Shown here piece by piece: positions 11,397 to 26,300 of a stretch of DNA of 64,000 nucleotides. The stretch is taken from contig JASANG010002862.1 of assembly GCA_030248215.1 (NCBI GenBank), positions 248,001 to 312,000 on the forward strand, in the 5' to 3' direction. The position numbers were made by a program, and so were the translations under genes. Below the pieces are notes generated by a model, which saw only the letters and a list, made by a program, of their open reading frames with translations, was not told the DNA's origin and searched no databases. Position 1 is the stretch's first letter. Each line of letters begins with the position of its first letter. This DNA comes from Enoplolaimus lenunculus (Eukaryota > Nematoda > Enoplea > Enoplida > Thoracostomopsidae).

Positions 11397-14300
11397 CGCT
11401 TGTTGCAAATTTTATTTAAAACTTGCTATTTAGCCAAAAAAACCTGGATGTAAAGTAAAACAACAAACGCTGACACAACACGTCTATCTGAGTTAGACGA
11501 ATGCTACGTTTCCATATGCTTTAGTACAAAATTGTCAATATCATACTTCTACATCAGATATATACAATAAAACTCAAACATGCAAAGCCGCAAAGCTACC
11601 AAACGCCATTCTACTACTAATACTCAAGCTATGCCCAGCTACTGGAAATCAACAATCACTTACGCATTGAAACTATCAAGATGAAACCTACAAAAATAAG
11701 TGAAAAACGCATTGCACATAAAGACGCCAGAAAAATATACCAATTTCATGCCGAAAGATAAGTAAACCAGAAAATCAATACAACCAAGAGTCGTCAGCCA
11801 CTGTAGACAAGAAGACTATGCAACACATCAAAACTTCTTGCAACTTAAGACAACACAATCGCCGAAAATTTTTTATGCCATGCAAGCCAAATGTCAAATA
11901 TATATTAGGGATCGACCGGATCCGAGATCCGGATCCAGGCCGGATCTCTGCAATTTTTAAGATCCGGATCCGGTAAAATAAACTACCGGATCTCCGGATC
12001 CGAAATTTGATATACAAACAAAAACATACCAAAATTGGTGTATGTATTTCAACTATGCGCACGTAATCTAATAAGCACTGTGTGAGCATTAATTATGTAT
12101 AGTTCTTAACTGAATCATATTACCGTGATGGTTAAAGAATAAATCAAATAGAAAAACAAGCAAAACCGCTATCGAAATGGAAGCAGAAGAAAATAACAGT
12201 ACTTTCAATCTACAAAAAACGGTCAGAAATTTAAATATTGAACAACGACACGCATAATCCCCGGAGTCTGCAGGAAGTCGACTCACTTTTGCGACCAACT
12301 AAAACACGTACAATTAAAGGTTTGCAAATGCCGTGTGCAAATCCAAGTCAACAATATTATCTTCCAACAGCTCATAAACGTTTTTCATAGCAGCAGAAGT
12401 AAAAAAACATAGCTGAACCAGAAACAAAACCCAGTATAGTAAACATGCGTTAATACAAATAATCTTTAGGTCATGTAATTTTTAACGAACAGCACCTTAA
12501 AAGTCACAACCAAACATTAATATAACATTTTAAGTAATTTTTCAATCCTGGCAAGGAATATCACAAAAAAATTTTTACCACAAAAATATAATGTAAAACC
12601 CACGATGTATCACTTTATTGTTCGCGTAACTGCAACCTGTCCAATTTAATTTCAGTATATAACCCGCAACACTACGTAGCTCTCAAAATTACACAAAGTC
12701 AGTCTGCTTATCATGCCACATTTCTAGAACTTCAACAATATTAATGTTTCTTAAATTTCTTAAGTTTCCACCACCGATACACTCACCGCCCCTACCCTCA
12801 TTATCATTCCACCCCCCCCCCGATCACCAACATCCCTCGTTTAGCCTCATGACTTACATCACACGCCTCTTTTTGTCTTTTCGTTCGCTTCCGCCAGACG
12901 CGTCCGTTGCGTCATCGTCGACTATCGATTGGTGACTTTGAGTCGCCTCAGGAGTCGCCTTCGAATCCACATGGCCGCCGCCACCCGCACCAGTCATCTC
13001 TGGAGACGGTTGCATCACCGGTGTTGCGCTAAACACCGACGACGCCATCGTCTTTGGACTCGATGGCGACGCTGATCGCGGCGACTCGCCTGTATCACCA
13101 GCGGCAACAATCGACGGCGATGGCGTCTGTAGTTGTTGCTGCTGCACTCCAGAAACTACAGACGACGGTGCCGACGATATTTGGTGTTGTTGTTGGAGTG
13201 GCGACGGTGGATGCAGCCGCGCCGCAGAGTCACTACCGGCACGAAACAGCGTTGTTGATAACTTTTTCAAAATACCACCACCGCTGGATGTTCCACCGGA
13301 CCCGGCGCCACCATCGCCTGTAATTCCAGCTGCCGAACTGCGACGTGGAAAACCGCTGCCGCCGCCTACAAGTGACACTGAGCTGCCACCGCCCGTCATT
13401 GAATCAAGTCCAGCCCCTGACCGCGAATGGTCGAGCACTAGTTGTGGCTGCAAACAAACACAAACAATAATTCTATCTGGTTCGTATTACGATGTATCAG
13501 TTTTTTAATCGCTTTCAGTTACGACAGCGAAAGGTAAACCCCAAAAAGTCTAAACATCAGTATTGCTGAGAATGCGAAATAGTTCAACAATTGCAACAAT
13601 ACCCATCGCCAACGAACGATAGATGCTATTCACATTTGACAATATTGCAATTCGAGTAAACAAAGCACATTTTCTCTCGTTGGTTCCATCTACCTCTCGC
13701 AGATCAATCGGTGGTCAAAAAGCACCTATATATACTTCTGGTATTTCGTCACATTTACTGGTTTTAAACTTATAAAACCTAGCATTAACTGGTGATATAT
13801 TCAATCCAAATATTAAATTGGTCCATAGGATAACAACAGTAGACAACGTCCACCGACCACTCAATCAAGCAACCTAACTTGCGTCCAATCAAAAAGTCAC
13901 CTGTGAATATTCTTCATTCAAACTCAACTTGAGCTTTCGAATATACTCGTTTCGATCTTGCATCATTAGCGTTTTCTCGTATGTATACGCGGAGATTGAA
14001 CTTTCACTCAACTCGACAATTTCCACTTTAGCATCAATGCGCAACTGATAACACCACTGCTCTAAGTCGTGTTTCATTTTAACGCTGTTGTCGTGGATTT
14101 GTGCCACTGCGAACACGCGTAGCTGACACTGTCGCCATACCTGAAATCACCACAGCAACAGATATTACGACCTGAGTTATACGATCCGATGTTACTTAAT
14201 CCAAAGTAGTCGCAAACACAGAAGATTATCGGCTAACCAACTACCCGGCAATACACGCGACAGAGAGAAAGATACGCTTTTGGGTCTGCAGCTTCAGAAG

Positions 14301-17300
14301 TATCTACGATAGTGAAATAACTAACGGACGGCTGTTTTGATCTGTCAAAAACGAATGAGCCACAGTGAAAAGTAATGTAAACGGGATCCAGTAAATCGGT
14401 TTCTCAATGTTGTGGAGCATCCATTAATAAGTTTCTAAATACGAAAACCAATTGAAACTTTCTCTCTTAGTGCACGTCTAAATCATTTAGCGGGTACTGT
14501 TCTAAAACTTGAATGTTGTCTTTCAGAAATATTTGACTTTTCGACCACAAACTTACAATATACGCTTCAAATACTTGAGAATGTAAATACGTTGAGAACA
14601 CACGAACTTTAAAACAGATTCTGTTTGATTAAAAACAGCAACAAAATTCCCATCAGTACCTGATACGAGAGTTCAACCGGAATTACAATTTACCGGAGCC
14701 GCAATTTGAAAAAATAATTGGAACCGGAAAGTGAAAGACACATACGACCGAAAAATAAAATTTTTATTTTCTGTTTGCTGTATTATTAGTAAAATGACTT
14801 TAGTTGAAGATTATTCACTTAATTTGCTGTATATATTTTAGATTTTCCTTATCCACAGAAGCAAAATCTACCATCTATGATATATCTTCGGTGACTGTCA
14901 AGGTTTCTATACTATACTAATTAAATCTATTTCATTTTTATCGTCGCTAATTGAACAAGTGCCTTTAAGAAGGCTTCTTAAAGATTAGCACTTCTAAAAA
15001 ACGACCAAAAACTTAATAATACCACAATTTTTAATTCCGGTGAAAATACCGGAACCGGAAGATGAAAAAAATGTCGGAACCAGAACCAAAATTCCGGCTG
15101 CACCCTGCCTGACACTGAATTTCAATTTCGTCTTCAATAATTTCAAATCTTGACCACAAAACAGACAATATCTACTACACACATACATAGGAATATAGAT
15201 TGATTGATATGCCATACAACAAAACAAACCTTGTGTTGTTTGAGCAAAAACGGCAACAAAATCAACAGCCCTCCGTCATGCATAATCCACCACACGTCCA
15301 AGTATCCTGAGACGCGTTCGTCGTTTGTGGGGAAGAAATCAATTCCTTTCGGCATCAACAAACACCGTTTACCAGCCGATACGCGATGAACTGAGTCTAA
15401 AAAAGTAAACGATCGTGTACTATACTTCGTAATCATTCTGATATATCATCCGGTTCCATTCGTCACAGTGCAATTGTCGTACCCCGTTAAACTGAGACTA
15501 AGTTTCACGATAACTGCATTTCACGCTCAAGACTAGCTGCATATTCATTAGAGTTCACTACAAAACTTAGCCGGCGGCTACACTACAAAGCTATTACATG
15601 GTCACCACCTGGGGCAAGACCTACCTAGAAACCGTGAATACTCCGAATTCGGCGTTTTGGTATGATCTTCCCAACCGTACGGCCATCCAACCATAATCGT
15701 GTTCGGTCTCAATCCGCCGATCCCTGACGTTTGCATTAACGTATTCAAACTGTGCCATTCGTGCTCGCATAGAACAACGTTCGAAAATCCACGTAGGCGT
15801 TCTTCTTTCATCGCTTTTTCAAGTTCCTATTCGAAGTAAGTTTCAAATACAAGACCAACAACACCTGATACTAACTTGTTAATCAACAACAAACATACAA
15901 AACACAACAATTCGCTAGTCAATATCCGTTAGTTTTCAACACGAGACGACAGCCGAAACGCGGGTCTCATACTCCATCGACTTTGACACGAATAATTTTT
16001 ACACTACTCGATTTTTCAAAAATCACCAAAGAAGCGATTAATATTAATTTCAGTTAAATAGTTTGTTTTTTAAATTCAACTAAAAATAGTTGGGCGCACT
16101 AACCTGCTTGAACAAAATCGCTCGAGAATTATCCGCTTCACTAGTGACATCACCTTTGAGCAGTGAAACGACAATTGTCAACCCTTGACCTTTCTTCAAT
16201 TGGGACGCGAGAGTGAACAAACGACGCGACACAGGCGCAACGGCTTCTTCGTTCGGTTTCATCAACACCATCAATTGAGGTCTGAAAGTAAATGCTCGAT
16301 TTGTCATATTTTAAACACAAGCGCAAACAGTAGCAACCAACCATAATTTAAAGTTTCTGGCCCGGTCATTGCGAAAAAATTTTCAGATCGGAACCATTTT
16401 TTGTGTAAATGCCAGGCTGGATGTTAGCTGAAAGCAAGCTTAGAGACTTACCCTTCCGTGGTGCTCGGACATCCGATTCCGGTTCATGGCTGGGGTTCTG
16501 ATTATCTTACTCAAGTATGACTTATACGTAAATATTTAACATTTTGAATAAAAACAAATAATCACCGAATGTGGGCCTTTGTAATTACTAGGAATTAATA
16601 GTTTTGCTTTATATTAACGAGGAACCACGACTCTACAATTTCAATTAGACCAAGATTAGTATGCCTAAAAAGTCAGCCTGTAATATATTAAAATTGGTCA
16701 GCGACTTAAGTATTTACTTAACTTAAGTAATCTTTTAAAATAACAAAACGGCTAAGTAATAACTTAACAAGCACTTAAGTACTAAGTTGTAGTTAAGTAG
16801 GGTTTTGGAAACCCAGCCATTATCAGGCAAAAAACTGATATCCGTATCCGGTTCCAATATCCGATATTAAAACCTGCCGGATACTGAATGTTTACGGTTA
16901 TGGCAACAAACATGATAAAACTGTTTATACCATATTATGCGAAAATATTAGATATTATTTTGCTGTGACTGCATTTTCGTGCAATTCAAAAAGTAACACC
17001 CACGTGAAATGACAAATCCAAGCAAGCAATTAGTTTTAAATCTCTAAAATTGTATTTTTTACAAGATATAAATGCTACCAACAGCGCACAAATTTAGACC
17101 CTACGTCCGGTTTTACTATCCGCGTCCGGTTTCAGTATCTGGTAAATATCGGGTCAGTCCATGAAAATAAGACACTGGTTTAATTTCCACACAAATCACG
17201 CCGCCAAAATGGTTGTAGCAACAAACAAGCAATCGTTGGGTTTAAAAAAAGTTTTAAAGCAAAAAAAAATATTTGATTTCGATATGAAAACTTATTTTGT

Positions 17301-20300
17301 ACACAACGTACGCTACGCTCTATTAATAAATGGCTGATCCTCAACGATGATTCAATACGCACTAACCTCCAATTCTTGGGATGCGGATCCGTCTCGGAAA
17401 TCCTTAACAAACTGTATTGAGCGGTCGACAACGCAAGACCACGAATGCCGTCACCCCATTCTTTCTTCGCCCTAAAATTAAAATTGAACCATTTTCACAT
17501 TCATTTCTACAGTGTCCACTACCGGTTATTAACATTACTTAAAACGTTTGATTCGGCTTACCTGCCGTTAACTTATTACACTGCTACAAAAAAATAAGAT
17601 CTTGTCAGTTAAGCCTCATCACTAATGTCAATATAGACACATGGCAACAAATAACAGTTTAGACTTCGCCTAAAAACGAGAAGAAGTATCAATATTGGCA
17701 GGGAACTATTTTTCGTAGGGCTTAACCAGGAAAGATCCAGCCAAAAAATAAATATCAAAGAACAGCTAAGTTACTATTTTACTCACCCTCGAATTTCGAC
17801 ATATTTATAAACAACGGCACAAATAACAATGACGGCAATTGCGTAATACCAATGCGACAGAAACATTATTGCAAAACACAGGAATGCACCCAATATCGAA
17901 AGTGTCCTGTAACAACACAAAATGAACACAATACTCAATGACAATAATAAATGCAAAATCGTAAGTCGACGAAAATAATCATTCGGCAAAAATAATCAGT
18001 CATGAATCTATAATGGGAATGCCCCACATACGTATTTTGAGCAAGTTTCCGGCATTACTTTATTTGCAATATTTTCTTGGAACAGAAATGCGATAGTTAT
18101 GTGAAAACAAAGTTTGCATGCTGATTGTTCTTTGCTAATTTTTGTGCATTGCGCAAAGCCGGCAGACTAGTTTTGATTATAAGAACTAAAAATGCATAAT
18201 AAACGCCAAAACCCCATTTTGCTAAACTGATGCAGAATCCACGAAAACTTATGTATAACAAGTAAGATCGGTCACACCATTATTATTGTCAACATGACAG
18301 AATCACGTCAAAACTGACGATGATGCAATATGTGGAAGGCGAAATGTTTATGACATAAGGAGGAAGCAACATAATATTTGTTACATCAGATACGTGGGCG
18401 TAAAGGAATATATACCGTATGCATTCAGTAGTTCGGAAGTTCAGTTTGCGGTTTCGTTTTAATCAACTGTACAATACAACAATAATACTGTTTCATTTTT
18501 ACAATTAAATTATACTAAAGGAAAGCATAAATGTTATTCATTCCAATCTTCCAAATTTTCCAGTCCTTTAAAGGTGTCGATATGCTTCATGACTACGGCC
18601 CATGTAAAGATCAGAGGCGGAACGTTTTTCTACGGGACTTCAATAGAGAAAGCTTAAGGTTTAGGCTAAGTTTTTTGGCTGGCTTAGGATTTGGCTTAGG
18701 CTTAGGAATATGCTCATTCTTACGCTTACACTTAGGCTTAGGAATATGCTTATACTACTGTTTCGCTTGTTATTTACATTGGCCATGACTATTATCTTAC
18801 AGCGTCGCTGCACACCGTGCGACATTTGGTGTAATGAGCCGACTGAAACCGTTCTCACCAATTCACAAACAAAAAAAAATAGCAGCAGCCTTACTCAATG
18901 TTTTCAATCAAAGAGTCCACTACACATTTTTAAACCGTTGTCAGACTCACCAGTGATAGTATTTAAACCGCGGCCGCCAATTAGGCGCACCGAGAAGTGT
19001 TTGAAAGGCACATACAATATTGACAAACGCGTAGCACATCAGAAAGAAAAAGTCTACAATAGGCGCGATATGATCAATGTTTGCGATTAATATTGCACCT
19101 GAAAATAAACGAAAAATGACAACAATACAATCAGAAAAAGTCAAACATGAGTATGAATCTAAAGCCTAAGTCTAAGCCTAAACCAACTACACTGCAAAGA
19201 CGTACGATTGCTTTTGGGGCTTGTTTTATACGACATGTTGATGGAACAAAACCCTGAACGCAGTATATGATTGACAACACTAATAATACGGTCGCACCTC
19301 TGCTTTGCTGTATTTATCAAATTCAAAGGCGGACCAACCTTCAGCGAGCAGTGTTGTAATAAGCAACGCCCTGATTGGTTCATTGAAACGATTGACCGGT
19401 GAAAACACTGAAAGCACTGGGATGACGTTGTCTTTAGCGATTGAATGCAGTAAACGAGGTGCACCTGTAATAACATATTAACATACATACAGCATTACAG
19501 CACAAGTCATTGCTTAGAAATTAGGGCCAGTGTAAAGAACAGGAAGCCTAAGCCTAAACCTACGCCTAACCGTAAGAATGAGTTTATTCCTAAGCCTAAG
19601 CCAAGCAAAAGATTAGTCTAAAGCTTAAGCTTGCTCTATTCTGGTCACACAGAAAAACGTTCCACCCCTGCTTATTACTTGGGCCGAAATTAGCAAAACC
19701 GTTGCTAGAGGTGAGATTTACAGGTCAATTCCGCATTGTGATTTTTGTCCAGACATTTAGAAAAACGCTTTCACTTCGTGGAACCCGAAATCCTCTTGAA
19801 AATGGTTTTTCAAAAACTTGGCTGGTGCCGTTGAAATAACATAAAAGTTCTGAGTATTGGCATCGGTACTGCAAAAATGCCGATTCTTTACCGATACTTT
19901 TTGCAGTTAGTAGCGAGTCTTCACTTATTGGCGTGTATCAGTGCGTGTAATCAGAGGCGGTTCACAACATTTTCGACGGCGGGGCGGGCTGGCAAACGTT
20001 ATTGTAACGCAAAAATTATAAGGCACGGACTTTATCATTTTATCACCAAAAAATGTTCTGAGGGGAAAATTTTTAAGAGGTTTTTTATGACAAAAAAATT
20101 CTGAGGGGAAAATTGAAAGGTATGGACTTTACCATTTGATCACAGAATAATTTCTGCCGGGGGGCGTAGGCCCTCTCGCCCGCTCGCCCTTTTCTGGAAC
20201 CACTAGTGCGTGTAATCAGGAAACTGTTAATATGTCTCTTGCGTTTTAGTTTAAAAAAATTAATTGAGTCTCGGTGGCTGGTTTCTGTGAAAATTACGAA

Positions 20301-23300
20301 ATTTCCATAGTTACGCCAAAATTACAAGCAGATATCCTGAAAAAAACACAAAAAAGCTATGAAAAATGCATTAAAATAATTTATTTTGAAAATTCAAATT
20401 TTTTCGGTGATGACCAAAAAACTGACCGAGACCGAGACTTTCTTGTCCGGTTTCGGTAGTCAGGTATCGGTCTCGGTAGACAATCGTGAAAATTTAATAA
20501 TGTTACGCACGTTGATCCACAAAACGGTAGCACCTCCATTTGTATTCGTTCAGAAGTCAAACAATAATTTTAGCACTTATTGCACTGGAAATGTTAAAAT
20601 GTATTTTCTTAAAAAATACATGAATTGGTTAACATTACAAAATCAATTTGTTTAATATTTCATTCTAAAAACAATCATTACTTACTGCACAGGCACTGTA
20701 ACGCAGCTCCAAATGTTGAAGTGAACGAGCCAACAAGAATGACCCATTTGTTTGGCCATGCCAGCGCGGCGACAACCATTTCACGCGCGCCGCCGTCCGA
20801 ACTGCCGCCCATGCTGTCACCGGATCTGAAAGTATTTTAGTGAATTTCAATGCTTCAATCTTGACCGTACAACTCCACATCAGGAAGGTGGTGATGCAAC
20901 GCTGTACGTACTAAATGAAATGTCCATTATGTATGATGACACATCTGTTCAATGCATTGTGTTCAGTGTTTTTGCACACGTTAAGCATGAGCTAGCTAAC
21001 ACTTCGCACTCAATTGAAAGCAGAGCACAACGCATTCGGTGCCTAGTGATACGTCTTGCTTGCTATTTAAAGAGCCAATGTAAAGAACAGGGGCTGAACA
21101 GCAGGGTTCCAACCGGAACTAGGGAACTAGATTTCGTCGGAAGCGGAATCGGAATCAGATTTTTCTGTCGGAATCGGAATCAAGTTTTAGTAATTCTATT
21201 AAAAAGTTAAAGGTGTATGAGTTTTAACTCATGTTGCAGTATGCCTGTTTCGCTTACTTTTCACTGTTTCTGCAAAAATAATTGTTTACATAGCTGACGG
21301 AATAAACGTAACAACTCGGAATATTTACTAAGAAGAAAAAACAGAATAATTGCAAATGAACGATACAAAACAAAACAAGCAAAATCTAAGTTCAATCATC
21401 TTAAAAACTCATAACCAAAAATCAGAATTCCGGCATCGGAACAGCAGTCAGCCGGAATCGGAAGTCAACTTTTGCCGGAATTTTCGCCGGAATCGAGATT
21501 CCGATGGAACCCTGCTGAACAGTATTATAAATAAATTCCTAAGCCTAAGCCTAAGCCTAAGCGTAAGAACGAGTTTATTCCTAAGCCCAAGCCTAAACAA
21601 AGCAAAGCAAAAATCAGTCTAAAGCTTAAGCTTACTCTATTCTAGTCCCACATAAAAACGATCCGCTCCTGATGTTCACATGGGCCATTTAAAGTGTGGC
21701 GAAGTGTCAGACTCTGTTATGATTCATTGTTAGCTTTGCTGATTCGTAAGTTACCTAATCGTACATTAATACCAAACGAGTATTGACATTCTACGCAAAA
21801 AAAACCACCCACCCACAGAAGTAGCTATTTTAATTAATGCACCATTCACACTAACTTTTACAGGAAATTTGTTTTTCGCATTAATCAGTCGTTATGAAAT
21901 CGTCTTACTTGTCTAACAACAACGGTCCAACGATCGTTGAGCCAAACAGCAACACAAACCCGAGATAAACAAACGATGTTGTCAGCTGCGCTGCAATCGT
22001 CCCCACTGGGATTGACTTTTGCGGATCTTTCAAGTCGCCTGAAGTTGAAAACCGGATACACAGTGCACAAAGATAAAATATATAAAAATTAAATAATTCG
22101 GTGTTTCTCTGTTTCGACGATTGTCAAATTTAATCGGCCTACCCTTATCAGCGTTCTCAACACAGAGCGAACGGGTCTGTTCCGTTATCACCCTTAGCTG
22201 CCGTTTGTCTAAAAAATGGCCGGATTTCCAAAAATTTTTATATATTAATTTGAGCTTTTCAAGACCTGTACTGATCATTTCACACACAAATTTGAATTTT
22301 GAAAAATTCGATTTGAGCACACAAAAAAATTTTGTCAGTAAATATGTGATTTGACGCAGCTTGCAGTGCTGATGACAATGCTGTTAAATGAATTTTCTGC
22401 AGTCAAAACTGATTTGGCGCCATCTCAAATTGCTCGCGGCGCACTAAAACAGTTGTTTGCTCGGTTAACCAATAGTTTGACTGAAAAAATTTAACACCAT
22501 TCTGCTCAGTTCTGCAAAGCTGCATCCAAATGATATATGTCTAGCTTTTGGATAAAACATTTATGAGTCCGACTCCAGTGGCGTGGAAGTTTCACTAATT
22601 AACAAAAACTTGTATCACAGCAGACACCGCGACGTCAATCACCCAAACGTATGGTGTTCGAATACTAACTTCAGAATACGCCTCAGATGAAATAGAAAAT
22701 ATTCATGAGACAAACGGTGAACTATAATTAAACGTTTTACCGTCAACAAGCTCGACGACAAATTACTTTACTTTACTGAATAATTTGAATAAACAAAATT
22801 TAAACGTCCAATTGTTCTTAAAATTGATTTTTCACTATAGATTATTTTCCACTACTATTCGGGTGGAAAATCTGCTACGAGTTTACTTTTTCCTTGCTAC
22901 ATCGTTTAAATCCGGTTTCACCGTCTACTTAGAGATGTTCTGGCGCCGGGATTATACACGGGTCCGGTGCCGGCAAAATACAGTAAACTTCAAATTTTAC
23001 GTACCTTTTGCGTAAGAATGCATCTGGGACTACCATATCGTTTTTATCATATCGCGTCACGCGACATTTTGTTGATACTCCCATGTTGTGAAGTTAGTGT
23101 TAATGAATTTGTTATTTGCCATATCACGTCACGCGACATTTTGCCTACGGTAATGTAATAAACTTACTAAGCTTCTGTTCGAAAATGGTGCCATGGGATA
23201 TTGTTTTTTGGTACCGTCCATGGTACCGTATGACCGCGGCACCGGCACCCTCTGGTCCCAGCCCGACGACATATCTTATGTCTACTACGTACCTGACATA

Positions 23301-26300
23301 TTAGATCCGGTCATAATTCCGGTGACTGACGGAAAATAAATGGCGAGCAGGACGAAAAATGACGTCGTTAAATCTTGAATCACTTCTGCGTGTCGGTTGC
23401 CCACAATTCCAGGCACAACTTCACCAGCTTTCATGTATCGAGGCATTAGATTGTCTAAAAATTTATGCATTTCTATTATATATATATATATCAGGGTGCG
23501 ACCGGATCGCAAAAAACCGGATACCGGAACCGGATTGGGATAGTGATTTTTTACCGAAACCAGATGTTAACCGGATAGTGTGTTTTTAAAATAAATCCAT
23601 TTTTAGCACATTAATGCGTCAGTAAATGTTAATTTACATTTAGTAAACGGAATATTGCGTTTAAGGAGCGTGTCCTAATACTTGAAAATAATTGTGTGAA
23701 GCTGCAAATAATTGGTTTGTTTCGATAATAAAATCCGAATCGCTGCCTCAACCATATGCAAAAAAATACTGCTTTAAACCAATACTGTATATATACTTAC
23801 ATGTAATGGGACTGAAAAATAACACCTCACAATATAATTTGCAATAATTTGAGATTTACGAAACCATCACCGAAATCCGGTATCCGGTAGGTTTATACAG
23901 GATACCGGAACCGGATGCGGGTTTTTTGCCGGATAGTACACAGGAGCCGGATATCCGGTCGCATCTTGATAAGGTCATTCTTAGTCCCTGCTTCTTACAA
24001 CGTCTCCATGGATACAACTATGCGAGTTTTGGTATCAGATGTTAACCCGAGATCGCCCGTCACTGGAGGCCGAAACCGAAAATTTTAACCAATTTTAGAA
24101 AATTATATTTGAGTTAAAATATATTATTATTTAGCTGCATGTATCGATATTGCAGCTGCAATGCTCGACCTCAACATCCTAATTTACTAACTACCAGGGT
24201 GCAACCGGAATTCCGGTTGCGGCATTTTTTCACCTTCCGGTTCCGGTTCCGGTAAATTTTTACCGGATTTAAAAACTCCGGTGTTATAAACGTAATTAGT
24301 AATTACGTATATATACATTTTGAACAAAAATTCACCATTTGCCATTTTCAAACTATAATATTGCTTGATATGGCCCCTAAAGTCATACACAATAAAGTAA
24401 CTCCCCCCCACGCCCTCATTTCTAGCAAATATAATCCCAAAAATCAACCCTCTTATTTGAAATCTTCCTTTTTCGTCCACAAGCTCTTACTCTTTGCCCC
24501 TCCTATTTACAAAATTGTTCGAGAAAGAGCTTCAAAACAAACTAAACAATGACACTTGACAAACTTGAAAAAAAACTCGGCGAACAACAGCTTACATCAC
24601 CCGCTCTAGCGAAACAAGCAACACGACGTTGAGCTTTACACGATAATCTCCATAATTATTTGACTTTAAAAACAAACACAAATCCGCCATAAAAACAAAA
24701 TTAAAAGAAAACAAAAAAGAAAACAAAATAAACATCATCCATCAGAAAAAAACGATAATCATACATTCAACATTTAGTCACTAATGTCGAAGTTACAAGT
24801 TGCCGCCTCGTATGTTTGTAGGGAACGACCGGATCCAAAATTTTGCATTTACCGGATCCGAATCCGGATCCGGATCTTACTAGCTGGATAATTTTTCAAT
24901 ACCTAACGTATATCAATTACAAAAAATTCAACTGATTGTTTCGCAAAATTAGTCAACAAAACTTACAGCAACTGAAAAGAAGTCTTTAAAATTTTTATGT
25001 TTGTTCTTCTTCCGCAACAACACTGGTCTCCACGTGGATTTCATTAACCTGACATTCCAACAAAGCATTAATGCACACACAGTGCTTATTAGATTACGTA
25101 CGCATAGTTGAAATACATACACCAATTTTGGTATGTTTTTGTTTGTATATCAAATTTCGGATCCGGTCGATCCCTAATGTTTAGTCGAAATTTACTCTAA
25201 ATTTGGTACTCATGTAACAGGCCACATTTCACCCACTTCATTCTACCAACGGGCCCATGTATAGAACAGGGCCGGAACAACAGTATAAGCATATTCCTAA
25301 GCCTAAGCCTAAGCAAAAAAAATTAGCCCGAAGCTTGAACTGACTCATTTATAGCGTCTCCGGAAATTGATCCGACCTTGTTCTATACATGGGCCCACCA
25401 ACGTAAGCGCCCGTGGTGCAACCTCTCACACTGCGCCTACATCCATCCGTATCCAACTTACCAAAGACCACCCCAGACGCAATTCCAGGAATACCAGGAA
25501 CATATCGCATGCTGGCGCTCTCGAAAACCGACGGGCACGACGATCCTCCGTCCGTAGTGTTACACATGGCAGCGCGTACTGGACAAGGATACGACGAATT
25601 TGGACCAGCATCCAGTGCCAAATTGCCACATGTCACATTTTTGGTACAATGCGCAACACCGTTATGCATATACGCATCGTAGCGTAGCAAATGGTCGCCA
25701 AGTAAACATATCCTGCAAATCAAAAATGGTTTTTTGTTTATTTTCCATCTACAAAATCACCACCCCCCAAACACATAATGGCTGGGTTTGTAAAACCCTA
25801 CTTAAGTACGACTTAGTACTTAAGTACGAGCTAAAGTAATTGCTTAACTATTTTGCCGTTTTAAAAACGTACTTTAGTTAAGTAAATGCTTAAGTCGCTG
25901 ACTAAATTTGATATACTACAAATCAAACCGCTCAGGCATAATAACCTTGATCTAATTGAAATTGTAACACACTCATGATGCCTCATTAATATATAACAAA
26001 ACTGTTAGTTTCTTATCATAACAGTGGCCGTTATTTGGCGGTTTTTTGGTTGTGCTCAAAAATTTAAGTATTTACTAAGTCGGCGACTTAAGAAGTATTT
26101 GATTAAGTATAACTTATGTACGTAAATACTTAAGTAAGATTTCAGAAACCCAGCCAAAGACACGATTGCTAAAATAGGCTTTACGCTTAGGCTTAGAAAT
26201 ATATTAATAAAACAAATGTGGGGAAATTTTTTTTGCCTTCTATCAAAATATTACCACTATAGCGTGGTTGTGACGCGAAGTAAATATACAAACAGTAAGG

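Larger units (their letters stand above)
10021..12857 (-). other. KCC intron 19
   Basis: Contains the 53-bp minisatellite (10745-11220), a TA microsatellite (11345-11394) and a TAGGGATCGACCGG element end (11906-12096). No gene seen. Confidence 0.75.
17907..18950 (-). other. KCC intron 12
   Basis: Holds a Helitron-like element (18007-18170) and a telomere-like MITE (18597-18787). Confidence 0.7.
20826..21908 (-). other. KCC intron 9
   Basis: Contains one telomere-like MITE (about 21073-21687) with another transposon nested inside it (21102-21514). Confidence 0.75.
23455..25461 (-). other. KCC intron 7
   Basis: Packed with elements: 23492-23968, 24195-24290, 24819-25176 and 25252-25395. Confidence 0.75.

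Noticed and set aside
24187-24480. Peptide with GGSYF resembling KCC TM3
   Set aside because: Only five residues match. The rest is unrelated and partly transposon sequence.
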